The notes under the pieces are model-generated. The model saw nothing but the letters and a program-made list of their open reading frames with translations. It ran no database searches and was not told where the DNA came from. DNA of 64,000 nucleotides from contig NZ_JPWH01000001.1 in assembly GCF_003326755.1 (NCBI RefSeq), forward strand, positions 490,227-554,226, written 5' to 3'. The position numbers and the translations under genes are program-made. Origin of the DNA: Thalassospira profundimaris. GTDB taxonomy: Bacteria > Pseudomonadota > Alphaproteobacteria > Rhodospirillales > Thalassospiraceae. Position 1 is the stretch's first letter, and each line of letters opens with the position of its first letter. This document shows, piece after piece, positions 18,682 to 26,123 of the stretch.

Positions 18682-19722
18682 ATGGAATATCGCCGTTTGG
18701 GCCGTACCGACATCAATGTCAGCGTTATCTGCCTTGGAACCATGACCTGGGGGCAGCAAAATACCCAGGAAGAAGCCTTTGAACAGCTTGATTACGCCGT
18801 TGGCAACGAGATTAACTTTATTGATACCGCCGAAATGTATCCGGTGCCGGTCATGGAGGAAACCTTCAGCCGTACCGAAACCATTATCGGCAACTGGCTG
18901 GAAAAACGCGGCAAGCGTGACGACCTGGTGATTGCCAGCAAAATTATCGGCCCGGGGGACCGTTTTCCCTATGTCCGCGGGGGGCCGCGCCTGACCCGCG
19001 AACAGATTTTTGCCGCGATTGACGGGTCGCTGTCGCGCCTTAAAACCGATTATCTTGATCTCTACCAGTTGCATTGGCCGGACCGGAATTGCAATTTCTT
19101 TGGCAAGCTGGGATATGAGCACGACGAAAACGAAAATTTCGTGCCGATCGAAGAAACCCTTTCCGCCCTTGATGACATCGTCAAGGCGGGCAAGGTGCGC
19201 CATATCGGCCTGTCAAACGAAACCCCGTGGGGCTTGATGAAGTTCCTGGAGCTGGCCGAAAAGAAAGGCTGGCCGCGTGTGGTTTCGGTTCAGAATCCCT
19301 ATAGCCTGATCAATCGCAGCTACGAAATCGGGCTGGCCGAATGCTCCATTCGCGAAGATGCCGGTTTGCTGGCCTATTCGCCGCTGGGGGGCGGGGCATT
19401 GTCGGGTAAATATCTCAACGGGGCCCGCCCGGAAGGCGCGCGCAGCACCCTGTGGCCGGATTATTTTGCCCGCTATCTCAAGGAAAATGGCGTCAAGGCG
19501 ACCGAAGCCTATGTCAATCTGGCGCGCGATCACGGGCTTGATCCCTGTCAGATGGCGCTGGCCTATGTCAATTCGCGTCCGTTCCTGACAGCAAACATCA
19601 TTGGTGCCACCTCGATGGAACATCTTAAAACCAATATTGGTTCGGCCCATATCACGCTGTCTGACGAGGTGCTGGCCGAAATCGAAAATATCCACACCCG
19701 CTGGCCCAATCCCTGCCCGTAA
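18682..19722 (+). CDS. tas: Tas-type aldo/keto reductase
   Basis: A 346-residue NADPH-dependent aldo/keto reductase that closely follows the E. coli Tas pattern: LGTMTWGQQN, the catalytic tetrad Asp and Tyr in IDTAEMYPVP, Lys in VIASKI, His in YQLHWPDRN, then FGKLGY, VQNPYSLINRS and the NADP-binding GATSMEHLKTNI near the C-terminus. The physiological substrate of Tas is not settled; the E. coli gene complements a tyrosine auxotrophy. The frame opens at 18553, overlapping the FIST gene, but the ATG at 18682 has AGGGGA eight bases upstream and matches the family start. Confidence 0.93.
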   Translation: MEYRRLGRTDINVSVICLGTMTWGQQNTQEEAFEQLDYAVGNEINFIDTAEMYPVPVMEETFSRTETIIGNWLEKRGKRDDLVIASKIIGPGDRFPYVRGGPRLTREQIFAAIDGSLSRLKTDYLDLYQLHWPDRNCNFFGKLGYEHDENENFVPIEETLSALDDIVKAGKVRHIGLSNETPWGLMKFLELAEKKGWPRVVSVQNPYSLINRSYEIGLAECSIREDAGLLAYSPLGGGALSGKYLNGARPEGARSTLWPDYFARYLKENGVKATEAYVNLARDHGLDPCQMALAYVNSRPFLTANIIGATSMEHLKTNIGSAHITLSDEVLAEIENIHTRWPNPCP

Positions 19723-19809
19723 GCTGGCGGGCAGTAAACCAGCATCGGATGATGGGCCTGGTGGCGTTAAGGCCGCCGGGCCGCACTGCATAATAACAGG
19801 AGGTGTCGT

Positions 19810-20697
19810 ATGGTCGTTGTCATTTCAGGAAAGGAAACCGACCTGGAGGGAATGTCCGTGCGGCGCCTTTTGCCGCAGCGCGACTGTCGTTCGGTCGGAC
19901 CATTCGTGTTTTTTGACCATATGGGCCCCGTCAGCTTCGAGGCAGGTACTGGCATTGATGTGCCGCCTCATCCGCATATTGGTCTGGCGACGGTTACGTA
20001 TCTGTTTGATGGCAAAATTCTGCATAATGACAGTCTGGGTAACAAACTGGAAATCACGCCCGGGGATTTGAACTGGATGACCGCCGGGCGCGGCATCGTG
20101 CATTCCGAACGCGAAACATCGGACTTGCGCCATTCCGACCATGATTTGCATGGTTTGCAGCTATGGGTTGCCCTGCCCGAAGCCGAGGAAGAATGCGCCC
20201 CCGATTTTACCCATATCCGCAAGGAAGACTTGCCCGTCATTCATGAAGCCGGGCTGCATATGCGCCTGATTGCCGGTGAAGCCTTTGGGCATACTGCACC
20301 GGTGCCGGTCAAGTCGAAGCTGTTTTACCTTGATGTGCATATGGATGGCGGGGCGCAGCTTGTGCTTCCTGGCGAAAACCAGGAAGCCGCCCTGTATATT
20401 GTCGAGGGCGGCTTGCGGGTGGATGGCGTGCATCACGAAGCGTTCAGTTTCATTTTCATCGCACCCGAGGAAATACCCGATATTGTGGCGGAAAATCACT
20501 GTCGGGTGATGTTGCTGGGCGGGCTGCCGCTTGGGCATCGGCATATCTGGTGGAATTTTGTCTCTTCGCGCAAAGACCGCATCGCGACGGCAAAGGATGA
20601 CTGGCAAAACCGGCAGTTTGACCCGGTTCCCGGCGAAGATGATGTTGTTCCGCTTCCCGGTCGGGTCAGCAAGGTCAGTCCGCCGCCCGCTTCCTGA
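19810..20697 (+). CDS. Pirin family protein
   Basis: A 295-residue bicupin. The metal-binding N-terminal cupin shows PHPHIGLATVTYLFDG, HNDSLG and MTAGRGIVHSE, supplying the His and Glu ligands. Bacterial pirins bind Fe or other metals and have been described as quercetinases or as modulators of central-carbon enzymes. An excellent ribosome-binding site (AGGAGGTGTCGT) precedes the ATG. It lies 87 bases downstream of tas on the same strand and may share its transcript. Confidence 0.92.
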   Translation: MVVVISGKETDLEGMSVRRLLPQRDCRSVGPFVFFDHMGPVSFEAGTGIDVPPHPHIGLATVTYLFDGKILHNDSLGNKLEITPGDLNWMTAGRGIVHSERETSDLRHSDHDLHGLQLWVALPEAEEECAPDFTHIRKEDLPVIHEAGLHMRLIAGEAFGHTAPVPVKSKLFYLDVHMDGGAQLVLPGENQEAALYIVEGGLRVDGVHHEAFSFIFIAPEEIPDIVAENHCRVMLLGGLPLGHRHIWWNFVSSRKDRIATAKDDWQNRQFDPVPGEDDVVPLPGRVSKVSPPPAS

Positions 20698-20810
20698 AGG
20701 AATATGCTTTAGCGCGCAGGACTATTTCGCGCCATCGCATCGGCAGCTTCTGTGGCCTCTTCGGCCTCTCCGGCCCTGTTTATCATATTTACGAACAAAT
20801 GAGGGTGATG

Positions 20811-21443
20811 ATGCGCCTTTTTGTTGGCATCCCCGTTCCCGCAGATATTGCGAAAGATCTATATCCCATTGCCCGTGCCATTCGCGGGCTTGATGCCCAA
20901 ACGCCCGAAAACATGCACCTGACCCTGAAATTCATTGGCGAGGTCGAGGATCGGCATGTTGCAGCTTGCATTGACGCGGCCCTGATGTCGGTGGCCTTTG
21001 ACGTGTTTGATTTGAAAGTGGCCGGGCTTAATATGTTTGGCACCGATAAAAAAGCCCGCATTTTGTGGGCGGCAGTGCAAAATCAGCCGCTTTTGGGCCA
21101 ATTGGCCGGGCGGGTGGAAAGTTCCCTGCTGGCATGTGATGACCTCGCAGGCCAGCTTGAAGCGCGTAAATTTACCCCGCATATCACACTGGGGCGCAAC
21201 CGCACGGCCCATCGGGCGGTGGTGGAACAGGCCGTGGTGGACCATGCCGATGTTACCAGCCGGGCTTTCCAGGTGGACCATTTTTGCCTGTATCAATCGA
21301 TCTCGACCCATGAGGGGCCGGTTTATCAGATAATGGCGGAATATGGAGCGGAATCAGAAATGCCGACAGACGGGCAGGATAAAAAGGCGGAACACGAAGC
21401 CGCCTTTGCCGACATTGATTTTAGCAAAGGCCCGGAAATGTAA
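20811..21443 (+). CDS. thpR: RNA 2',3'-cyclic phosphodiesterase (ThpR/LigT)
   Basis: A 2H phosphoesterase of about 210 residues with both HxTx motifs: HLTLKFIGE (about residue 38) and HITLGRNR (about residue 126). These supply the two catalytic histidines that open 2',3'-cyclic phosphates on RNA ends. The frame opens at 20799, but MRLFVGIPVP is the family start; the ATGs at 20808 and 20811 are both possible, with GAGGGTG just upstream. The C-terminus is a charged tail (DGQDKKAEHEA). A terminator follows. Confidence 0.9.
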   Translation: MRLFVGIPVPADIAKDLYPIARAIRGLDAQTPENMHLTLKFIGEVEDRHVAACIDAALMSVAFDVFDLKVAGLNMFGTDKKARILWAAVQNQPLLGQLAGRVESSLLACDDLAGQLEARKFTPHITLGRNRTAHRAVVEQAVVDHADVTSRAFQVDHFCLYQSISTHEGPVYQIMAEYGAESEMPTDGQDKKAEHEAAFADIDFSKGPEM

Positions 21444-21483
21444 GGCACTGCTGTGGTCGACTGTGATCAACCTGTTTGGATTC

Positions 21484-21504
21484 CGGTCTTTTTCAGACCG
21501 TTTT
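21484..21504 (+). terminator. Probable terminator after thpR
   Basis: A 6-bp stem CGGTCT / AGACCG with a TTTTC loop, followed by TTTT, 40 bases after the thpR stop. A second hairpin (CCTGCCC / GGGCAGG, 21516-21534) lies just beyond. Confidence 0.6.
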
Positions 21505-21588
21505 GCACATAAGCGCCTGCCCCTGACGGGCAGGGACAGGCAAAAGATATTCAGTTTATCTGTTTATCTTATTATCTGATCTTTTGGA

Positions 21589-22149
21589 TCAGGCGGCACG
21601 ACGGTGATGCTTGCCTTCGCTGACTTCCTCGACGATCTTGCTGACAAAGGCATCAAGGTCATTGGGATTGCGCGAGGTAATAATACCCTGATCACACACC
21701 ACGGCCTCGTTCTGCCAGATCGCCCCGGCATTCAGAAGGTCGGTCTTGACCGAGGGATAGGACGTCGCCTTGCGTCCGCGCAGGGCATCGGCCTCGACCA
21801 GCAGCCACGGACCGTGGCAAATGGCGGCCACCGGCTTGCCCGAGGCAACAAATTCGCGTACCAGCGAAACCGCCCCTTCATCCACGCGCAACAGGTCCGG
21901 ATTGATCTGCCCGCCCGGAATGACAAGGGCGTCGTAATTCTGGATGTCCACGTCTTTGACCTCAAGGTCAACATCAACGCTGTCGCCCCAGTCGGTTTTG
22001 TCCCAGCTTTTGATGCTGCCAGCTTCCAGCGAGGCGATTTTAACGTCCGCGCCCTGATTACCCAGCTTTTCAAGCGGGACCCGCAGTTCCGACCGTTCGT
22101 AACCGTCGGTGGCCAGAATCAGGATTTTTCCGGTATCAATTGCAGGCAT
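21589..22149 (-). CDS. PfpI/DJ-1 superfamily protein (YhbO-like)
   Basis: A 186-residue protein of the DJ-1/PfpI type. The nucleophile elbow AAICHGPWLL (Cys about residue 110) and the upstream acidic residue in LVIPGGQINPDLLR are visible. Members are described as stress-response chaperones, glyoxalase III-like enzymes or protein deglycases. The ATG at 22149 is preceded by AGGAGAGACGTT. It is the last chromosomal gene before the island on the left. Confidence 0.92.
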   Translation of the reverse strand: MPAIDTGKILILATDGYERSELRVPLEKLGNQGADVKIASLEAGSIKSWDKTDWGDSVDVDLEVKDVDIQNYDALVIPGGQINPDLLRVDEGAVSLVREFVASGKPVAAICHGPWLLVEADALRGRKATSYPSVKTDLLNAGAIWQNEAVVCDQGIITSRNPNDLDAFVSKIVEEVSEGKHHRRAA

Positions 22150-22577
22150 AACGTCTCTCCTTTCATTTGATTTCGAGCGTTATGTCTCTCTAACGATAGG
22201 GCCGCCTGCACGTTCCACAAAAATCGGAGAAAAAGGGTTACGTTTTTCTTTTAAAATATTGAAATAAATTTGTTTTATTTTGATTTTGATGCCAGAATCA
22301 CCCGGAAGACGCACAAAATGGCCTTAATGGCAGCGTCGCGTTAACAAACGGCGGTAAGTCGCTGTCAGATAAGTTCTGGCGGGACATGATGCAGGAGAAG
22401 AATATAACAGATGCGTGGCAGAGAGGAGAGCTTCTCTCGAGAGCAGGCGTGTATCGGGTGATATTATATCAATTCTGTCGTAACCTGGAAGAACTGCCAA
22501 TCTCGATATCTAAAATTTAGACTTTCATCCTGCCAAAAGGCAACCGCATGCTGCCGAGACTTTCTCATGATATGTTG
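22150..22577. other. Gap between PfpI gene and toxin-antitoxin unit; left island boundary
   Basis: No gene is visible. GC-rich chromosomal texture gives way to AT-rich DNA around 22230-22290. An att-like partial copy begins at 22415 (listed separately). From about 22470 the sequence is diverged from, but recognisably similar to, the segment right of the second att copy (shared CAATCTC and TAAAATTTA blocks). Confidence 0.5.
22415..22428. repeat. att-like copy 1 (outermost left, degenerate)
   Basis: GTGGCAGAGAGGAG is identical to the first 14 bases of the att repeats at 23370 and 30045, the latter being the 3' end of tRNA-Ser. After it the sequence diverges but still ends in TTC. It marks the probable outer left boundary of the tandem island. 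Fourteen bases alone could be chance; its position and the downstream similarity raise the likelihood. Confidence 0.5.
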
Positions 22578-22605
22578 TTGACACATTCATCAGGAGAGTT
22601 ATATT
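22578..22605 (+). promoter_or_regulatory. Promoter of the toxin-antitoxin operon
   Basis: A consensus -35 box TTGACA (22578-22583) is followed after 16 bases by TATATT (22600-22605). The -10 box lies inside the operator palindrome, so antitoxin or complex binding would block the polymerase. Confidence 0.65.
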
Positions 22606-22616
22606 TTTATATAACT
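22597..22616. promoter_or_regulatory. Operator palindrome of the toxin-antitoxin operon
   Basis: Perfect 8-bp arms AGTTATAT / ATATAACT with a TTTT spacer, overlapping the -10 box and 14 bases upstream of the antitoxin ATG. This is the position expected for autoregulation by a MazE/PemI-type antitoxin. Confidence 0.65.
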
Positions 22617-22629
22617 TTGGAGGTGTCTT

Positions 22630-22887
22630 ATGCATACGGTGACTTTGAGGCAGGTTGGCGGTTCGGTAATGCTTTCATTACCTAAGCCATTTTTGGAGCA
22701 ATTCGCGCTGAAAGCCAAATCATCTGTCGGAGTTTCGATTGATAATGGTCGAATTATCGTAGAGCCCAATGTGAAGCCCAAGTATACTCTGGATGAACTT
22801 TTAGCTCAGTGCGATCCCGCTGCACCTTTTTCTGAAGAAACCCTTGATTGGGCGAATGACGGTGCTGCAGGAGACGAAGTTATCTAA
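22630..22887 (+). CDS. MazE/PemI-type antitoxin (AbrB-fold)
   Basis: An 85-residue protein. The N-terminal half has the SpoVT/AbrB pattern: LRQVGGSVMLSLPKPFLEQFALKAKSSVGVS, a DNA-binding swapped-hairpin domain. The acidic C-terminal part (YTLDELLAQCDPAAPFSEETLDW) resembles the toxin-neutralising tail of MazE/ChpR antitoxins. GGAGGTGTCTT precedes the ATG. Its stop overlaps the toxin start by one base (TAATG), the usual coupling that keeps antitoxin in excess. It would bind the palindrome over its own promoter. Confidence 0.88.
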   Translation: MHTVTLRQVGGSVMLSLPKPFLEQFALKAKSSVGVSIDNGRIIVEPNVKPKYTLDELLAQCDPAAPFSEETLDWANDGAAGDEVI

Positions 22888-23216
22888 TGGATAAAGGCGA
22901 CGTTTATCACATAAATCTGAACCCGACAAAGGGTAGAGAGCAGGCTGGAGAACGATTTGTTATGGTTGTTTCTCCGGCTTCTTACAATCAGATTCAACTG
23001 CCTATTATTGTACCCATAACACAGGGCGGCGGGTTCGCCAGAGAGACAGGGTTCGCTGTATCGCTGTCTGGTACAGGATCCGAAACCCAGGGTGTTGTCA
23101 TGTGTAATCAGGTTCGAACTCTTGATATCAAGAGCAGAAACGGTCGCTACATAGAGACCCTGCCGGATTTCATCGTCGATGATGTTCAGGCTCGATTGAT
23201 TGCTATTTTTGAATAG
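22887..23216 (+). CDS. PemK/MazF-type endoribonuclease toxin
   Basis: A 109-residue toxin of normal family length. It begins MDKGDVYHINLNPTKGREQ, matching the family start (rGDvy.vdldPt.G.EQ), and retains FVMVVSPASYN, the PITQGG loop and QGVVMCNQVRTLD. Members cleave mRNA at short sequences and arrest growth when the antitoxin decays. In this island the pair is likely an addiction module that stabilises the integrated DNA. The reading frame is intact, so it is probably active. Confidence 0.9.
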   Translation: MDKGDVYHINLNPTKGREQAGERFVMVVSPASYNQIQLPIIVPITQGGGFARETGFAVSLSGTGSETQGVVMCNQVRTLDIKSRNGRYIETLPDFIVDDVQARLIAIFE

Positions 23217-23244
23217 ATTCGCTCAATGAATATAAAGGTAAAGA

Positions 23245-23282
23245 AAACCATCATTCCCAAATCAGGGAAGTGGTGGTTTTTT
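23245..23282 (+). terminator. Terminator of the toxin-antitoxin operon
   Basis: An imperfect stem AACCATCATTCCC / GGGAAGTGGTGGTT followed by TTTTTT, 30 bases past the toxin stop. Confidence 0.75.
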
Positions 23283-23305
23283 ATGACAGCATGACAAAAA
23301 TTAGC

Positions 23306-23324
23306 GTGTCACAATATGTGTGAC
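23306..23324. repeat. Arm-type palindrome, left unit
   Basis: GTGTCACAATATGTGTGAC lies 46 bases left of att copy 2. It matches the arrays at 23453-23486 and 29978-29998. Probable integrase or accessory-factor binding site. Confidence 0.5.
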
Positions 23325-23369
23325 GACGCGCCAGAGTCTGAAAATTTTTCAGGACAATGCTTTGACAAG

Positions 23370-23390
23370 TGGCAGAGAGGAGGGGATTCA
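23370..23390. repeat. att copy 2 (left end of the main element)
   Basis: A 21-bp direct repeat beginning GTGGCAGAGAGGAGGGGA, identical to 30045-30065 where it forms the 3' end of tRNA-Ser. ACAATGCTTT precedes both copies at the same distance, so the similarity extends leftward outside the core. Confidence 0.9.
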
Positions 23391-23452
23391 CTCGACAAAT
23401 GCCAGTTTTCGCGTGTCTAAACAGATACTTATAAGGTGACATCAATTCAGTT

Positions 23453-23486
23453 GTGACACAATCTGTGTCACAAGTTGTGTCACAAG
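23453..23486. repeat. Arm-type TGTCACAA repeat cluster, inside the left end
   Basis: Near-palindrome GTGACACAATCTGTGTCAC followed by a further GTTGTGTCACAAG, 60-95 bases inside att copy 2. The same motif flanks the other end (29978-29998). Consistent with arm-type sites for the integrase. Confidence 0.55.
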
Positions 23487-23595
23487 TTACAAGAAACTGT
23501 CAATCTCCGTCAGGCGTATTCTCTTAAATTTACAATTGACCATCTATAGTTCACTGCTACGATTAGTTGGTGCTAATTTAACAGGGGATTATGTT

Positions 23596-24279
23596 ATGGA
23601 TGAAGTGGTTTTACCTTCGGATGGCAACGTTGTTAAGGAGGAGGGTAAATCTACCCTTTTAAAAGCAGTAGAGATTCTGGTAGCGGAGCCTAAGAAAATC
23701 CGAGATGAAATATCTCAGATGAAGCTTGCGTATAGTGAGAAGCATTCTCAAGATAAGACGGAAGAAGAAATAACAGAAATGATGGTGGAAAAAATCATTT
23801 CTAACTATTCTTATTATTGTGCTTTTTCTGGTGGTGTAACAGCATTGACAGGAGTTGTGCCGGGTTTGGGGACAGTAGTGGCTACTTTTGGGGGAACCAC
23901 CGCTGATATTGCTTTAACAATGAAGTATCAGATTGAAATGACTATGGCTATCGCTTCAGCATATGGAAGAGATATCACTGAGACAAAAGAGAGAGATTAT
24001 TGCTTCTTGATTGCAGGATTGGGTGCCCTTAGTCATGCTGCGCAAGAGGGAGGAAAGCAAGTAGGCTCGAAAGCATTGGTCAAAATGTCTCAGCAGTATT
24101 TAACAAAAGGCGTTCTTGTTGCGATAAAAGAAGTTTTCAAAAAAATCGGTATAACATTCACTAGAAAGGCATTGGAAAAAAGTATTCCTTTCGGTGTTGG
24201 GGTTGTTATTGGCTTTAGTGTTAATAAAGGGATGACGTATTATATTGGGAAGAAGGTGCAAGAGGATTATAGTGTTTAA
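23596..24279 (+). CDS. EcsC-like protein, island cargo
   Basis: A 227-residue protein. Start 23596 is preceded by AGGGGA at good spacing; the frame extends upstream to 23536 without support. The middle shows the EcsC pattern: GVVPGLGTVVATFGGTTADIALTMK, then IASAYGRDI (a PGLG-like loop, an aspartate-containing helix and the AxxYGxD motif), and near the end a VNKGMTYYIGKKV helix. EcsC proteins are poorly understood and are found near ABC transporters or secretion genes. This copy is monocistronic with its own terminator. Codon use is AT-rich like the rest of the element. The role as cargo is unknown. Confidence 0.65.
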   Translation: MDEVVLPSDGNVVKEEGKSTLLKAVEILVAEPKKIRDEISQMKLAYSEKHSQDKTEEEITEMMVEKIISNYSYYCAFSGGVTALTGVVPGLGTVVATFGGTTADIALTMKYQIEMTMAIASAYGRDITETKERDYCFLIAGLGALSHAAQEGGKQVGSKALVKMSQQYLTKGVLVAIKEVFKKIGITFTRKALEKSIPFGVGVVIGFSVNKGMTYYIGKKVQEDYSV

Positions 24280-24327
24280 GAGAAGGGGGGGAAATTATTT
24301 CGGAGATTGTTGAAATTATAATTCCAG

Positions 24328-24364
24328 AACAAAACACCGTCCAAAATGAAAACGGTGTTTTGTT
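24328..24364 (+). terminator. Hairpin/terminator between cargo gene and rep
   Basis: A perfect 13-bp stem AACAAAACACCGT / ACGGTGTTTTGTT with an 11-base loop. TTTC follows. It likely terminates the EcsC-like gene; because it lies in the rep leader region, an antisense-RNA role in plasmid copy control is an alternative. Confidence 0.75.
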
Positions 24365-24550
24365 TCATTATAATAGATTGACTAATTCATAATATTATAA
24401 TATAAAAAAGAGAATTAAATAAAATGTTGGGCAACATCATCTAACTCTCTAAGTATATATTTAAAACACAAATATGATAATATATTAATTTAGAAATAAG
24501 TCAAGTTAAAAATGTTTCCCAATAAAGAAAAATTAAAAGGGACATTTTTT

Positions 24551-25462
24551 ATGACAAATTTAGATTTTAAAACCTACTTAAACACAAGAACACAATTGGT
24601 TTCTGATGATGTTAAATCATCCAGAGCATGTTCATGGGTAGAACCCACTGGATATGCAGAATCCAGAAAATATGTTTCTTTAAATCCCGGCCATTGCAAA
24701 AAAGTCAGATTCCTCACAATAGATTGTGACCATCCTGATTTTGATGAAATTCCAGGATCTTTCCCAAAACCACTTTGTACAGTGATTTCTAGAGGGTCAG
24801 GTAGGCACCATCATATCTTTGAGCTAAACACACCTGTACTGACTGATATCAACGCCAGGATGAAGCCTAAAAGGCTTTTAGCCAGTGTGGAAAAATCTTT
24901 CATCAAGCATCTTGGTGGAGATGAAAATTTCACCAACAGGCTTTCTAAAAATCCTTGGAACACTCAAGAATGGTCAACAATCTGGTATCCAGATTTTAAA
25001 CCTATAGAACTCAAAGATTGCTTGGTTTGGTGTGACATAGAACCATCAAACGACAACCGAAAATTAGTTGTCGTCAAAACATCCGGCTACAGCCGAAATG
25101 TAGACTTATTTGACCATGTGAGATTGCTTGCATATCAGCATTATTTTGGGTCATGGAACGAGAATGATTCAGAGGTTTACAATGTAGCTTTTGGGTTCAA
25201 TTCAAGCCTTCAAAATCCACTTCCAGACAGTGAGGTTCGTTCAACCTGTAAGAGTATTATCAAGTTCATGAACGAACGATACACTGGCTCAAACTCAGAA
25301 CCATATGCAAGAAAGACAGTTTCGGTTGATGATAAAATTAATATCATCAGGGAAGCCATCGAGACGGCCAAATCAGATAGCGTAATTTATAACAAAGAAT
25401 ACCTATCCGAAGTCACAGGCATCCCATACAGCACTTTAAGAAGGTTATGGTCAAAAGTCTGA
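24551..25462 (+). CDS. ColE2-type plasmid replication initiator (replicase family)
   Basis: A 303-residue protein, the usual length for ColE2/ColE3 Rep. Visible family blocks are VRFLTIDCDHPDFDEIP (acidic catalytic residues), SRGSGRHHHIFELNTPV, MKPKRLLASVEKSFIKHLGGDENF and RLSKNPWN. The C-terminus (KEYLSEVTGIPYSTLRRLWSK) is a helix-turn-helix-like DNA-binding tail. ColE2 Rep binds its origin and acts as a dedicated primase for leading-strand synthesis. The frame opens at 24512, but ATG 24551 has AAAAGGGA at good spacing. Preservation of an intact rep gene suggests the excised element can replicate. Confidence 0.85.
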   Translation: MTNLDFKTYLNTRTQLVSDDVKSSRACSWVEPTGYAESRKYVSLNPGHCKKVRFLTIDCDHPDFDEIPGSFPKPLCTVISRGSGRHHHIFELNTPVLTDINARMKPKRLLASVEKSFIKHLGGDENFTNRLSKNPWNTQEWSTIWYPDFKPIELKDCLVWCDIEPSNDNRKLVVVKTSGYSRNVDLFDHVRLLAYQHYFGSWNENDSEVYNVAFGFNSSLQNPLPDSEVRSTCKSIIKFMNERYTGSNSEPYARKTVSVDDKINIIREAIETAKSDSVIYNKEYLSEVTGIPYSTLRRLWSKV

Positions 25463-26123
25463 TTCTGGCTTTTGTCAACATCTTGCCAACAAATAGCTCA
25501 CTTTTTGCTATCAGGTATTACCAAGTTAGAAATCCAAAATTAAAACAGTTCAAGCCACCTGTTTTTTAGGGTCATAACCGCATGAGCGGTTATTGGTATC
25601 TAATGGTTCGGGGATGGCTACGGGGCGGCACCTCACGATTTACATAAACAAACAATAATATATATAATCAGGATACCTATTCTTATCCTTTGGGAAGAAT
25701 CCCAAACGTCTCAATACCCCACTGCAATGTTGGCATTATGTTGTCACCTTTAGACCCTAACCAATCTTTGATTGGTGAGAATTCTCCCCTTGGGGGGAGA
25801 GTTCGTTTGATATGGGAGAGGGGGGAATTGTTTGGGAAACTTTTTTATATAAAAGTAAAGTTATACACAGCATTCCGCAAAAAACTTGACTCGTGGGTGG
25901 TCATTTTTGCTCCATACTATGCATAACTTTACAGATAACTTGATTATTATTTCAGTTTACTTTAATATTACTTGACAGTTTCCTAATCTATGCTTAATAT
26001 AAGTTATCCGAATATTGTAGCCAGTCATGCTTTCCGTCCTGCGGACTTCAAGCAACTGGCAAGGGGCTTTGCCCCGTTGACCCCAATTTTTGGATAACCA
26101 AAAATAATAAAAAGGAAACTGCC
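25463..26123. other. Intergenic region with candidate replication origin and transfer origin
   Basis: 660 bases without a credible gene. In ColE2 plasmids the origin lies just downstream of rep, so 25490-25560 is the place to look here. Hairpins are visible at 25574-25593 (ATAACCGC / GCGGTTAT, loop ATGA) and 25759-25773 (CCAATC / GATTGG), and an imperfect one around 25781-25802 (TTCTCCCC / GGGGAGAG). The right end holds the candidate oriT (listed separately). Confidence 0.5.
26001..26100. other. Candidate oriT upstream of the mobilization operon
   Basis: It lies directly upstream of the mob operon. GTTATCC (26003-26009) and GGATAAC (26092-26098) form long-range inverted arms. Between them are a small hairpin exposing TCCTG (TCCG-TCCTG-CGGA, 26034-26045, similar to the YATCCTG nic core of IncP-type origins) and a strong GGGGC-TTT-GCCCC hairpin at 26063-26075. 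Position and structure are suggestive; no nic site has been shown. Confidence 0.45.

Larger units (their letters stand above)
22415..23390. mobile_element. Integrase-less passenger unit (CIME-like) carrying a toxin-antitoxin pair
   Basis: A segment of about 1 kb lies between att-like copies 1 and 2 and contains only the antitoxin-toxin operon. Its right end (23290-23370) is homologous to the integrase-side end of the main element at 29965-30045: both carry CATGAC, then GTGTCACAAT(A/C)TGTGT, then ACAATGCTTT and the att core. This suggests a relic or satellite of the same element family that has lost its integrase. Confidence 0.5.

Noticed and set aside
25690-25926. 78-codon frame in the region between rep and the mob operon
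   Set aside because: It spans several hairpins, lacks a good start signal and has no recognisable pattern.
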